Positions 32,001 to 44,000 of a DNA stretch of 64,000 bases are shown in pieces. The stretch lies in assembly GCA_030035585.1 (NCBI GenBank), contig CM057461.1, forward strand, positions 1,713,001 through 1,777,000. Reading direction: 5' to 3'. Source of the DNA: Dugong dugon. Taxonomy: Eukaryota; Chordata; Mammalia; Sirenia; Dugongidae. How positions within the stretch are numbered: position 1 is the first letter of the stretch; each line of letters starts with the position of its first letter. The translations under genes and the position numbers were made by a program. The notes beneath the pieces were generated by a model, which was given only the letters and a program-made list of their open reading frames with translations, had not been told where the DNA came from and did not search any database.

Positions 32001-35000
32001 CCACTGGGCCCTGGGGAGAGGAGGGGTGCCCCACAGTGCGGCTGAAGGCTCCGGGGAGGGAGACATCTGTGTTCCCGAACAATGTGGCCCAAAGTGTGCT
32101 CTGCAGGTCCTACAGCTTGCAAGCAAGAGCTTAGAACCTGGGCAGCAACTGAGCACAGCCATGGTGCCCAGGCATGCGGCCAGGACAGCTCGCCAACAGT
32201 GACCCCAGAGCGTGCAAAACTCAGAGCCCACTGGCTCACAGAGAGGTGAACTGCATGTAACCCTAACCTCAGAGGATAAGCTGTGAAGTGCCTTCTGACG
32301 AAGGACTGAGGAATTCTGACTACGAGGCACTACTTGCTTTATTTTGCATCAAAGTTAAGAAGTGAATATCCTGTACTCGCTGAGCTTGCCTTCCTCCCTC
32401 TCCTTCCACTTCTGCCGGTGTATGAGGCTGGAGGCTGGCCCTTCCAGGAAACGTCCTCACAGCAAAGCCCAGGGACAGCCAAGATGCAGACCACCTGGAG
32501 CAGTGAAGGAGCCCAAGCAAGCTCGTCTGCCCCGTTAAAACGCCAGCACCAAGGTGCGCAGGGCTCACTTGAGTGCAGAATAAAGGTGCGTGGTGTGGCA
32601 CTTCCTGTCTTGCTATGGCTGTGGGTGCACAGAGGCCCGTGTGCAGGAGGGATGATGAGGATGGCCATGGGGACACCAACGAACGACACGCGTCGTCTTT
32701 ACAAAGTGGCCTGATGTTGGCTGAGTCCCATGATAAAAACCTGGGACTGCAGTTTGTATATAGCTTTCACTTCAGTTTTCTAGTCGTCTACCTTCGTGGT
32801 ACTTAGACAGGACGGTCTGACAGGCTGGGAACTGAAGGCCCCCTGAAGGCTGAGCGCACTGTCTGGAGACCTGCATGTGCCCGTGGTTGGTGAGAGGGGT
32901 TGGTGTGGTGTGGCGGGGTAGCCTCACACAGCAAGGAGGCTGTCTCTGCGATCCCTGCAGAGGGGCAGCGCATGTGGGGGCCACGTGTGTGGGAGCCGGG
33001 CGGCACACATACCCATGTGACCGTTCTCCATGCCACGGATGTCGGGGCGCAGGCGGCAGTCTGTGGGGGGCAGGATCTCCTCCATGCCTGCCTGCAGCTC
33101 ATTGAGGCTCACAGTGAAGCTGGTGAAGTTGTACATCTGCAGACGCAGGTGAGGAGGTGACCGGGGGTGCTCTCCTCAACACAAGCACTCGGCCACAAAA
33201 CACACAGTGCCCGGGTGCCTCCTCAGCCCACGTGGCAGGGGTTCCTTTCCTCCTGGGGACACACCTGCCCCTTGGGGCCCCTCCCACCCCCTCAGTCTCC
33301 TGAGCAGCTCCTCAGCCTGCCGTGTGCCCACCATGGGGGCCACCCCAGGGTCATCCACAGGGCACACTTTCCGGCCCAGGACGCACCCCTAGCCAGGATG
33401 TCCAGCCCCTCCTTGCCTCCCCAGGCTGAGGGCGCCCGACCCCTCTCCCTCACTGCAGCCCATTGACTGTCTACATCACTGGGTCCACACGGCTCCCCAC
33501 AACCTCCCGCGCCAGCAGTAGGACCCACCTATCTCCCGGCTCTCCCTTGTCTCCCTCCTCCCCACCCCGCTGCCTAGCTGCCCCCTCCCCCCAGCCCACC
33601 CTCCACAAGCAGCCCATGCCACTCAGAGCCACCAGAGCCCCACGTCCTGGTCCCCACTGCCCCCACCCACGTGTGCCAGCCTCCTCCCACAGGGACCTTC
33701 CTGCTGTCCCCCAGAATCCTATACCCTGGTCCCCAGTGCCCCCACCTGCACACATCAGCCCCCTCCCACGGGGACCTGCCCACTGTCTCCTCACCCCCAG
33801 TGTCCCCACCTGAGCATGCCAGCCTTCTCCCCTGGGGACCATCCCACTGTCCCCTCTCCCCCAGTGTCCCCACCTGAGCATGCCAGCCTTCTCCCCTGGG
33901 GACCATCCCACTGTCCCCTCTCCCCCAGTGTCCCCAGACCTGGGCCGAGTTGGGGGGCCGCGTGTTGATCCTCCAGAGTAGCCTGCTGCCCGGGATGACC
34001 TGCATCGTCTCCTGCATCTCTGGCACGTTGTCAGCCACGTCACTGTCGGCCTTCTCGGGGCTGGTCTCCTGCAACAGAGCCGCTGGTCACGGGGGGGTGG
34101 CGGGGGGGGGCTGGTCACGGGGGTGGCTGGTCACGGGGGGTTGGGGGCTGGTCATGGGAGGGGGGGCTGGTCACGGGAGGGGGGCAGGGGGGGCTGGTCA
34201 CGGGAGGGGGGCAGTCATGGGGGGGGCTGGTCACGGGACGGGGGCAGTCATGGGGGGGGCTGGTCACGGGAGGGGGGCAGTCATGGGGGGAGCTGGTCAC
34301 GGGAGGGGGGCGCCAGGCTGGTCACGGGGAGGGGGGGGCAGGCTGGTCACGGGGAGGGGAGGGCAGGCTGGTCACAGGGTGAAGGGGCCAGGCTGGTCAC
34401 TGCCGGGGGCAGGCTGGTCACAGGGGAGGGTGCCAGGCTGGTCACTGGGTGGGTGGGGGCCTAGGCTGATCATGGGGGTGGGGTCCGGGCTGGTCATGGG
34501 GGAGGGGCCTGGGCTGGTTACGGTGTGGGGGAGCAGGCTGGTCACGGGGGGAGGCCCAGGCTGGTCACGGGGGGTTGGGGGGCAGACTGGTCACAGCTGG
34601 GGCAGGCAGGCAGCATCAACCCCGGGGAGGAAAGTGATTCTCAAAGCCCTTCTCAGCTGGTTACTGCTCGGCTGAGCGGATCAGAATCGTCTTTGTCTTT
34701 CCCTTTTCCCCTAAGGAGAAAATGCCGCCACCCCCCCGACCCCACACACTGTCTGTTTACCAGCTGAAGGACAAGAACTGGATATCCTGTTCCTAAAGTG
34801 GCTAGCTTCCTCTCTGCAGGTGACAGCGTGGCATGTTTGCACTGACTCCTGAGGAGGGGAGGGGATGCCAACAGCAACACAGGCTTCCTTGTGGGAGAGC
34901 CACAGGCCACATCAAAGCCACGCTCCGCCAAGTCCTGACACAGCTCGGTGGCATGAAGCTGTCTAAACCAGCTCCTCTGAGTCTCGTTCACAGAAGTCTC

Positions 35001-38000
35001 CCAAACGGTACATCTCCGTGGCTGAGAGGCCTTCCTATACAGTACACGTCTGCCCTCAACCAAGCCAGCCTCGGATCTGGCCGTTTCTAGACTGAGCGTC
35101 GGCTATGGACCACAGCTCAATAAAAAGAAGACAACTGTTACGTGTATTTTCAAAATCATGGGAACTGGAGAAAGAAGAAAACCCATTGCCATCGAGTCAA
35201 TTCTGACTCATAGCAACCTTACAGGACAGAGAACTGCCCCATAGGGTTTCCAGGGAGTAGCTGGTGAATTCGAACTGTCAGCCTTCTGGTTAGCAGCCGA
35301 TCTCTTAACCACTGTGCCACCAGGGCTCTGGAGAAAGAAGCAAGTGGTTATTGGATGCAGCTGCTAAGGGAGAACAGGAAAATAAGAAAAACAAAGCTCA
35401 GGAGTCTCCCCCCGCCTCTGGGGGGCTGTGTTAATGCTGGCTGGAGGCTACCTGGTCTGGGGCCAGCAGCTACACAGACACATCTCAGGGAGAAGAACTC
35501 ACGTACAACTCTCTCTCGCTTCTGGGTTAGCCAGAGCAACACCAAACCAGAAGGCTGAAAAGACATCAGTAAACAGATGGAGCATTCTACGTCTGTAAGA
35601 TCTTTAAGTGGAACTTCACTTTTTCTTACGTAAAAGAGCGTGGTGAGAAGAGATGTCTAGAAGCATACACAGAACGCCATCAGAAAGAACACCGAAGCTC
35701 CCGGAGAGGCTGAACATTCTTGTTAAGTGAGTACAGAACGTCTCAGGTTTGGTCCATCCCAACTTACTATCTACAAAAACATGACACCTCTTCTGAACTA
35801 TCACTTCTAGTTTTAGGTTCAGGAATAACTAAATAGTTTTAGAACAATCAGTATTCCAAAGCTCCAGGAGAAAATCCTTTCCAATACTTTCTCTCACTAT
35901 TAACCATATTATCTGGTACTCATAGCTCAAAGAAAAAAAAAAACAAAACAAAACAGAAATGACATTCCCTTGATTTTTTACATAGACCTAGACTAAGTCA
36001 TAAGTCGGGTAAAGGAAAAAAGAACCTTTATTAAGAAGAAACCAGAACACAGAGCTTCCAGAAAGAAATGGTCTTAAACAAGGTTTCCTCAGATACCTCC
36101 AGGCTTGGGAGGACAGACTCTGAGACCCCGGGAAACCCCAAAGCCACAGTTTACAACTCAGCTTCAACTCAATGTGAATACATGTAAATTCCGTCATCAG
36201 TACTACAATCCAAACAGACAGGCACTTCCACTGTGGCAGACGCATCCTGACTCACTTGTTCACTGGGATAGATGCATCCTGACTCCCTCACTCATTCACT
36301 GTCAGACACACCCTGACTCCCTCACTGGTTCACTGTAACAAATGCATCCTGACTCCCTCACTCGTTCACTGTGACAGACGCATCCTGACTCCCTCACTGG
36401 TTTGCTGTAACAAGAGGCATCCTGACTCCCTCACTCATTCACTGTGACAGACGCATCCTGACTCACTTGTTCACTGGGACAGATGCATCCTGCCTCCCTC
36501 ACTGGTTCGCTGTCACAGACACAATCTGACTCCCTCATTCATTCACTGTGACAGACGCATCCTGACTCCCTCACTAGTTCACTGTGACAGACGCATCCTG
36601 ACTCCCTCAGTTTTCACTGTGACAGATGCATCCTGACTCCCTCACTCGTTCACTGTGACAGACACATCCTAACTCGCTCATTTTTCACTGTGACAGACAC
36701 AATCTGACTCCCTCACTTGTTCACTGTGACAGACACAGTCTGACTCCCTCATTTTTCAATGTGACAGACGCATCCTGACTCACTTGTTCACTGGAATAGA
36801 TGCATCCTGACTCCCTCACTTGTTCACTGTAAGACACATCTTGACTCCCTCACTAGTTCGCTATAACAGACACATCCTGACTCCCTCACTCGTTCACTGT
36901 GACAGACACATCCTGATTCCCTCACTCGTTCACTGTGACAGACACATCCTGATTCCCTCACTCGTTCACTGTGAGACACATCCTGACTCCCTCACTCATT
37001 CACCGTGACAGACACATCCTGACTTCCTCACTCATTCACTGTCACGGACGCATCTCGACTCCCTCATTCATTCACTGTGACAGACACATCCTGACTCCTT
37101 CACTCGTTCACTGTGACAGATGTATCTTGACTCCCTCACTTGTTCACCATGACAGACGCATCCTGACCCCATCACTGGTTCACCGTGACAGACGCATCCT
37201 GATTCCCTCATTCACTGTGACAGACACATCCTGACTCCCTCACTCGTTCACTGTGACAGACACATCCTAACTCCCTCATTTGTTCACTGTGACAGATGCA
37301 TCGTGACTCCCTCACTCATTCACTGTGACAGACACATCCTGATTCCCTCATCCGCTGCCACAGACACATCCAGATTCCCTTTTGTTCACTGTGACAGACA
37401 CATCCTGACTCCCTAACTCGTTTGTTGTGACTGACGCATCCTGACACCTTCAGTTTTCACTGTGACAGACACATCCTGACTCCCTCACTCGTTCACTGTC
37501 AGACACATCCTGACTCCTTCAGTTTTCACTGTGACAGACACATCCTGACTCCCTCGTTTTTTACTGTAACAGACATATCCTGACTCCCTCACTCATTCAC
37601 TGTGACAGATGCATCCTGACACCTTCAGTTTTCACTGTGACAGACACATCCTGACTCCCTCACTCATTTAGCACAACAGATGCATCCTGACTCCTTCACT
37701 GTTCACTGTGATAGGCACAGTGCTCATTTCTAACCACTCGTCCAGGACACCCTCGCCCACCTCCGGGGCCCTGCTCTGCCCAAGGCCGTCGCCCCGGAGT
37801 GGGCACCTTACCGGCTTTGTCTTTTTGAGGTGCTCGCCTCTCCTCTCCTGCTTCTTGAAGGACTCATATGAGGCAGGATCTACGCCCCACAAACACTCCG
37901 TCCATTTGCCATAGATCATAAAGAGCTTCTTTTTGCTGTAGTCAAAAGGGAATTTTTTAAACCAAATTAATAGTAATTATAAACTGTTCATCTAAATATG

Positions 38001-41000
38001 CTGCACTCTAACCTTGATCACAGGTTACAACTCTTGTTTTGGCCTGTCTTCTTTTACATTTTGGAGTATCTCTGGACAAATACAAAGATGATGATTTCCA
38101 TTTTAGAACCCTTACTCGTGCCAGTCAGAAGTACTCAGACTCCTGACAATCATGAAGGAACAGAAGCCCGGAAGGAGGAGTGGCAGATACAAGAGGAGGA
38201 AAAGAGAATAATTTGTTTTACCTGGAAACTCTCTGTGCCTATCTGACCATCATTTTAAACACATTTAACGATTATGTGCTGTGTGTCCATCAGACCTCGT
38301 TCTACTGTTACAGAAACAGCTGCTCCCACACTGGCTGCACCTTTTCAGCCACACGTCGGAGTGCAGCGCACGTTATCATCGCCCACTGGCCGTTTTCTCT
38401 CAGTAATGACCTGGAGATCTCATACAGACAAGCCACCGGAGCTCTCTGCCTGGCTCCCAAAGGTGACTGTGTTCAAAGAACAGATGTCGGTACAGTGGGG
38501 GGCGGGGGAGCGAGGAGTACACGTGGCTCTGATGGCGTCGTGACTTCCTGGGAGGGCACTGGCACCGCAGGCACGTGCCCTAGCCACGTGGAGGACTCTC
38601 CTTCTCCACAGACACCCTTTTAGAAAAGGGCACATTCAAATTTATAGACAGAAAACCAAAACGTGCTTGCACATGACACCCACTGCTGAGACCCCGTCCC
38701 TTGTGGTTCCCACAGCTGGCCCCGAGGGACAGAAGCTGCTTGCTGTGCTGCCTGGTCCTATTCTCATCGCCGAGACTGCTGTCTTTAAGGTACACAAGCT
38801 GACTCTGACGTGATCAGAGCCTGAACTCTCAGGCATTTCACAGGCTGCCTGACCCGGCCAGCTCCTGGTGTCCCGAGAAAGCGAAGCAGCCAGGACTTCT
38901 AACGGCAAATGCAGAGTGTGTACGAGCTGGAAGAAATCTCAGCAGTACATGTCCTAACGTTCTCATTGGCAAAGCACCAAGAAATCTGAGACCCCAAAGA
39001 TAAGAGAATGAACCCAACAAGGGGGGAACAAAACAGACAATGTGTTAGAACACGACTGGCCACTTCTCGGCTCATGGGACTTTTTGACAGTCCTGAATGG
39101 AGACTGCTCTGGCCGGCCACGTGAAAGCAGAGCCCGCACGGGCTGGTCTGAGTGCCCCCCGGCGCCGGGCCACGGAAGCGCAGAGGAAACGCGGCCCAGC
39201 TGCAGCACGGCACAACTCCCCGTTCATGGGCGGGGCTCTCGGTGCCAATGTCCAGTTCGCCCCACCCCTTTATTAAGGGAAAATGGACCCAGATCTTTTA
39301 GCCCCAAGAAAGGGTGGGAGCCAACTGCCCTCAGCCCCAGGAATCACATTTAAAACTCAGCCTTTGTTTCCTCTCCTGCCCAACACAGAGACGTGCTTTG
39401 CACACAATCAGCAGGTGGCCCACACGCAGCACGCTGGGGGCCTGGGCGGGCACGCGGGCAGGTGGGCCCGAGAGCCAACAGGTGTGACCTACTTCTTGTC
39501 CTGGATGTGCCCTTCGACCTTGTGCAGCTCCTTCCCAAACAGCCCACACGACTTGAAGTGAAGCACACACTTATCGCCAGTCCTGGGGAAATAAACACAA
39601 ACATCTGCTGTGGGACAGACATTCCAGAGAAGACCTTCTGCAGAGACGGATGCAAACTAGAGGTGGGCAGGGGCTGGGGTGCTACGGGAGGGCTGTTTTT
39701 AGGGTGAAGGGGGTGTCCAAAAGTGGACTGTGCTGAGGGCTGACAAAGATCACAAAGGCTAAGTAAGCCACACCTCAGTGAGGCTGTAGAAGAGAAGCCA
39801 GCCGGCCTCGAATCCCAGGACAAAGCACTCTAAGGGGACGATGGGTAACCTCTGAGGACAGCCACCACGTGCTCACCCAGCCAGCACACTGTTCTCCAGT
39901 GTGGTTTAAAATGTCACAAGAGATTAACCATAAGGGACAGGACACGGTGACACTGACGCACCCCAATCCTGTCCAGCCCACCACCCATGTGGAGCCCCCA
40001 CTCCTGCAGGGCAGGTCTGGAAGCTGGGGACACAAGGGACAGGCAGGGGATGCCGCCACAAGGTGCAGGAGCCCAGGCGGAGAGTGCGGGAGAGCCAGGA
40101 GCCACGCTGCAGGGATGACTTAAGTGTCGTGGAAACACCCACAAAGCAGGGACCAGCCCGCTGGCTGCCCACGGTCCAGCTCGACCATCATCACGCAGGG
40201 CGCACGGACCGCCCCGGCCATGGCAGCAGGTACCTGTGATTTAAGATCTCCACCGTCCCGTACTGCTCAATCCACAGCTTGCCGATGATCACGTTGTGCA
40301 CGCAGCAGGTGGGGTTGGTCCACGTGTAGGCTTCATTCTGCCTGTGGAAGGGGCCGGACACACGTGTGTCAGAGGCCAGCAAGGCACAGGTCCTGTGTGA
40401 CCCAGGAAGCCGACGCTGGTAGAGACTAAGCGCCTTGCAGCTCCCCCCGAATGAATGGCGGCTTTTATTAAGCACTCATTTGAAATGTATTTCTCCTTTC
40501 CTTTGTAACATCAATAAAGCTTCCTACGTAAACGTCAGGACAAGCTAATAGGCAAGAAAAGAGGAGCGAGGCAAGGAGAAACGGCCTTCCTGTCAGGTCC
40601 TCAAAGGAAAGGCACTTCACCAGCACACGCCAGGGCGACTGTGTGCTCGCACATGTCCCTGGCGGTCTGCTGACTTGGGGTGGCTCACGTAAGGGACACG
40701 GCTACGGGGGGAGTGGTCTGTGGCTTTTAACAACGCACCCACCCCCTCTTCTCTTATGGCATGCCAGGACTACCCAGCTACGCTGCCCTGAGTTCCTGAC
40801 CCTGGAAACTGTGAGAGACAGTAAGGTTTGTGGTCTGAAGCTGCTCAGCTTGTTCTACAGAGAAGGTAACTGACATAAGTGGCTAGCGCACATCAGGATG
40901 GTGGGGAAAAAGGGTCTGGAATTCCAACAGCAATCATACATGAGCAGCACTTCACCCAGGATGCACCCAACCCTGACCAGGCATCTCAGACAAAGCTCTC

Positions 41001-44000
41001 AGCTGAACAAGCTGCTGCTGCTGGACAGCCCCAGCACCTCAGTGGAGAATGGACAAGCATCTGCCATCGAAGGAAGCCTTCACACTTAACAAAAGTGGGT
41101 TTCCTTCCTGAAGAATAGCACACAGCTGGCTCTCCAGGCAGAAGAGGGGGGCGACCCACTCACTGCAGCAGCTCCAGTGTGATGGTCCCACGGGGCTCTG
41201 CCTCCACGCTCTTCCCCCAGAACTTCAGCTTCGGGTAGATGGAGCCGTGGAAGATGAAGTCCTGGTTGAGCCCCTCCGAGTAGAAGGCGCTGATGGGAGG
41301 GTGGTGGCTGACCTGCTCGGATATGAACCTGAATCCCAGGTCTTCCCTAGGTAAGAAACATGACAAAGGAGGGAGGGGAGAGCGGGGACGAGAAAAAGAG
41401 CCAAGTCAGGGAAACAGGGAGGTGCCTGCCCTGCCACGCAACGCATAGCCCACCTCCCCTCTGCACGCACTCCTAGCCCCCTGGCCGTGCCGTGGGATTC
41501 GGCAGATCCCAAGTCTGAACTCCAACGTCCACAGTGTTGTACTCAACATGGCGCTGACCACATACAGACACCTTGCGAGCAGATCTGACCACCAACCGAA
41601 ACCAGCCATTGTGCGGGGAAGGCCACTGGCAGCCCTGCCCCACGCTCTCCAGGAACCCAGTCCCTGGAAGGATGCCTTGAGCCCGCCCTCATGCTTGCCA
41701 TGCACCACCCGGCGGGGGGGCTTGGCCAGAATGCTCAGACACAGGTCTAGAAACATCCGTTAGAGCCAGTGACACCAAACTGTTCTCTTAAACCCTGCGA
41801 GGCAGCCCCACTGCCCACTGAAGCCAGTTATCCCTCTGAAGCCTTTCTGAAGGTGATGCCTCTAGCCATCTGTCGATGCTCCTGAGATTTCTGTGATGGA
41901 ACTTCTTATCCCCCAAGATATTCCTGGCCAGGGAACCAGATTTTTTTAAAAATACACTCTTTTTCAATAAAAATGTCAGTTTTTAATTGTTCCGGAACTG
42001 TGAATACACCTACAGCTGTAGTCGTCAAAGATTATAAAAGCGAAACTACGTAATTACTAACCTACCCGGAATCAGAACTCCCAATCATTTTAGAAGAACC
42101 AAAGTTGAAAACTTAGATTCTAAAAGGTTACCTACCAAGGTATGTAATTTACAAAATGAACACTCATCTAAGAAAAGAAAGTGTGTTTTTAGCAATACGA
42201 GGGGAATCAAAGGGATGAAGGGATATTGAATATTGACTAATTTATGTTGTTCCTTCCTTAAGTGGTGCTTGTTCAGGCTCCTGTATGCACACTATGTGAC
42301 CGGACACAGGCAGAGGGCGCCCTGGAGACCAGAACGTGATAAGCTGCGTACACTGGCGTTTAGAAGAATTTTAATTTTTTTCTCTCAGTCTGTGAAACTT
42401 TCGCTCAACCTCTGAATTAAGTTCCTGAAAAAGGTTAACAATTTGGTGTGTTGTATTTTATTAAGCATCTCGAGTTGTTCATATTCTTTTAACCCATATT
42501 TGCTTATTTTCTGTCCTTAAGATATTTTTTCACATTATACTTTGATCTCTCTTTTTCAAGGGATTTTGATGATGTTTCTTAATAACCCGAAGTGCTAATG
42601 ATTTTCCGACACCTAGGTAAGTTCAGAACCCGGATCCTGACCCTGAAGAAATGCTGCGGGTGGGAGGGAAGGCCATGGGCAGACAGGGCCGCGGCAGGGG
42701 AATGGCTGCTCCACAGGAAGTGCCAGAAATGGGAGAAAGTCGTCTCTATTTAAAACACAGATTCTCCAGGAGTGACTCCTGGGCAAGTCTGTGTCTCCTC
42801 TGGCCTGTTTCCCCGGTTCTAGGCTGAGAGAGGTGGCTATTCTCCACCACCCCTCTGGCCTCTGGCTGTGACATGCCGTGACCCAAAATCACCTCCTCTG
42901 CCACCCACAGCAGCATCCTGAGCCTGCGGCGGCTGCCCCTTGCCTGAGCCAGCTGCCCCTCACCCGAGCAGGCTGCCCCTCGCCTGAGCCAGCTGCCCCT
43001 CACCCGAGCCCAAGCAGGCTGCCCCTCACCCAAGCAGACTGCCTCTCCCCCGAGCCAGCTGCCCCCTCATCAGCTGGCCTTCTCAGGGCAGAGAGCTGTG
43101 TCAACAGCTGTGTGGCCGCCCAGGCCAGCTAGCACCCACAGCATCAGGCATCGAGGGGGCGCCCACCCTGCAGAACGCAAGGACTGCGCGAGTCCGATGT
43201 CCACGCCGCTCTCCCAGCCACGGCAGTGACTCCCATGCAGACGTGTGAGGCTTCCCTCCCTTACAGTGGAGGCGTGGCCGCCCACAGATCGGGCCCAGCA
43301 CACACGTCTGAACTCTTCACACGCGTGGAGCAGACCACCATACCCAAGCCCACAACCCCTCATTCACCACCACCTTAATCCTTAGTGACACAGAGATCAA
43401 TGCCTCGAGAACAACGATCTGAAATATCAGAGAAACGGGGCTCCTTGAACCCAGGACGCCATCGAGGCTACAACAGATACACCACCATTTTATGAAAGGC
43501 AGGAAAAACACTGCACATTGAACTATGACACACAGAAATGCTAAAACTCGGAAAAAAGGGTCTTAGGATCAGTGAGATGCTGTAATTTAGGCAGAGTCTG
43601 TAACAGCATGGGAAAAGGACGTGGCATATCACATGAAATAGGAAACAGTTAATACTACCTCGTTATGCAAACACACACATACTATGTGTCAGAGATTGAA
43701 TTATTTCCCCCAAAAAATGTGTGTATCAATTATGCTGGACCATGATTCCTGGTATTGTGTGATCTTCCTATATGTTGTAAATCCTGCCTCGATGATTTAA
43801 TGAGGGAGGATGGACGGCAGTTGTGTTAGTGAGGCAGGACTCAATCTACAAGACTGGATTGTGTCCTGAGGCAATCTCTTGAGTTATAAAAGAAATAAGC
43901 GAGCAGAGAGACAGGGGACCTCATACCACCAAGAAAGTAGTGCCGGGAGCAGAGCACATCCTTTGGACCCCAGGTCCCTGCACAGAGAAGCTCCTAGTCC

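Larger units (their letters stand above)
37936..41163 (-). other. OSBPL2 introns 37936-39492, 39583-40233, 40342-41163
   Basis: I recognise no repeat family, RNA gene or extra exon in these three introns. They are mixed unique sequence. Confidence 0.5.

Noticed and set aside
36820-37234. DRHILTPSLVHC repeat peptide
   Set aside because: Translation of the 36-bp minisatellite inside an OSBPL2 intron.
36235-37720. Possible CRISPR-like array (regular 36-bp period)
   Set aside because: Units are contiguous without unique spacers, and the DNA is mammalian.
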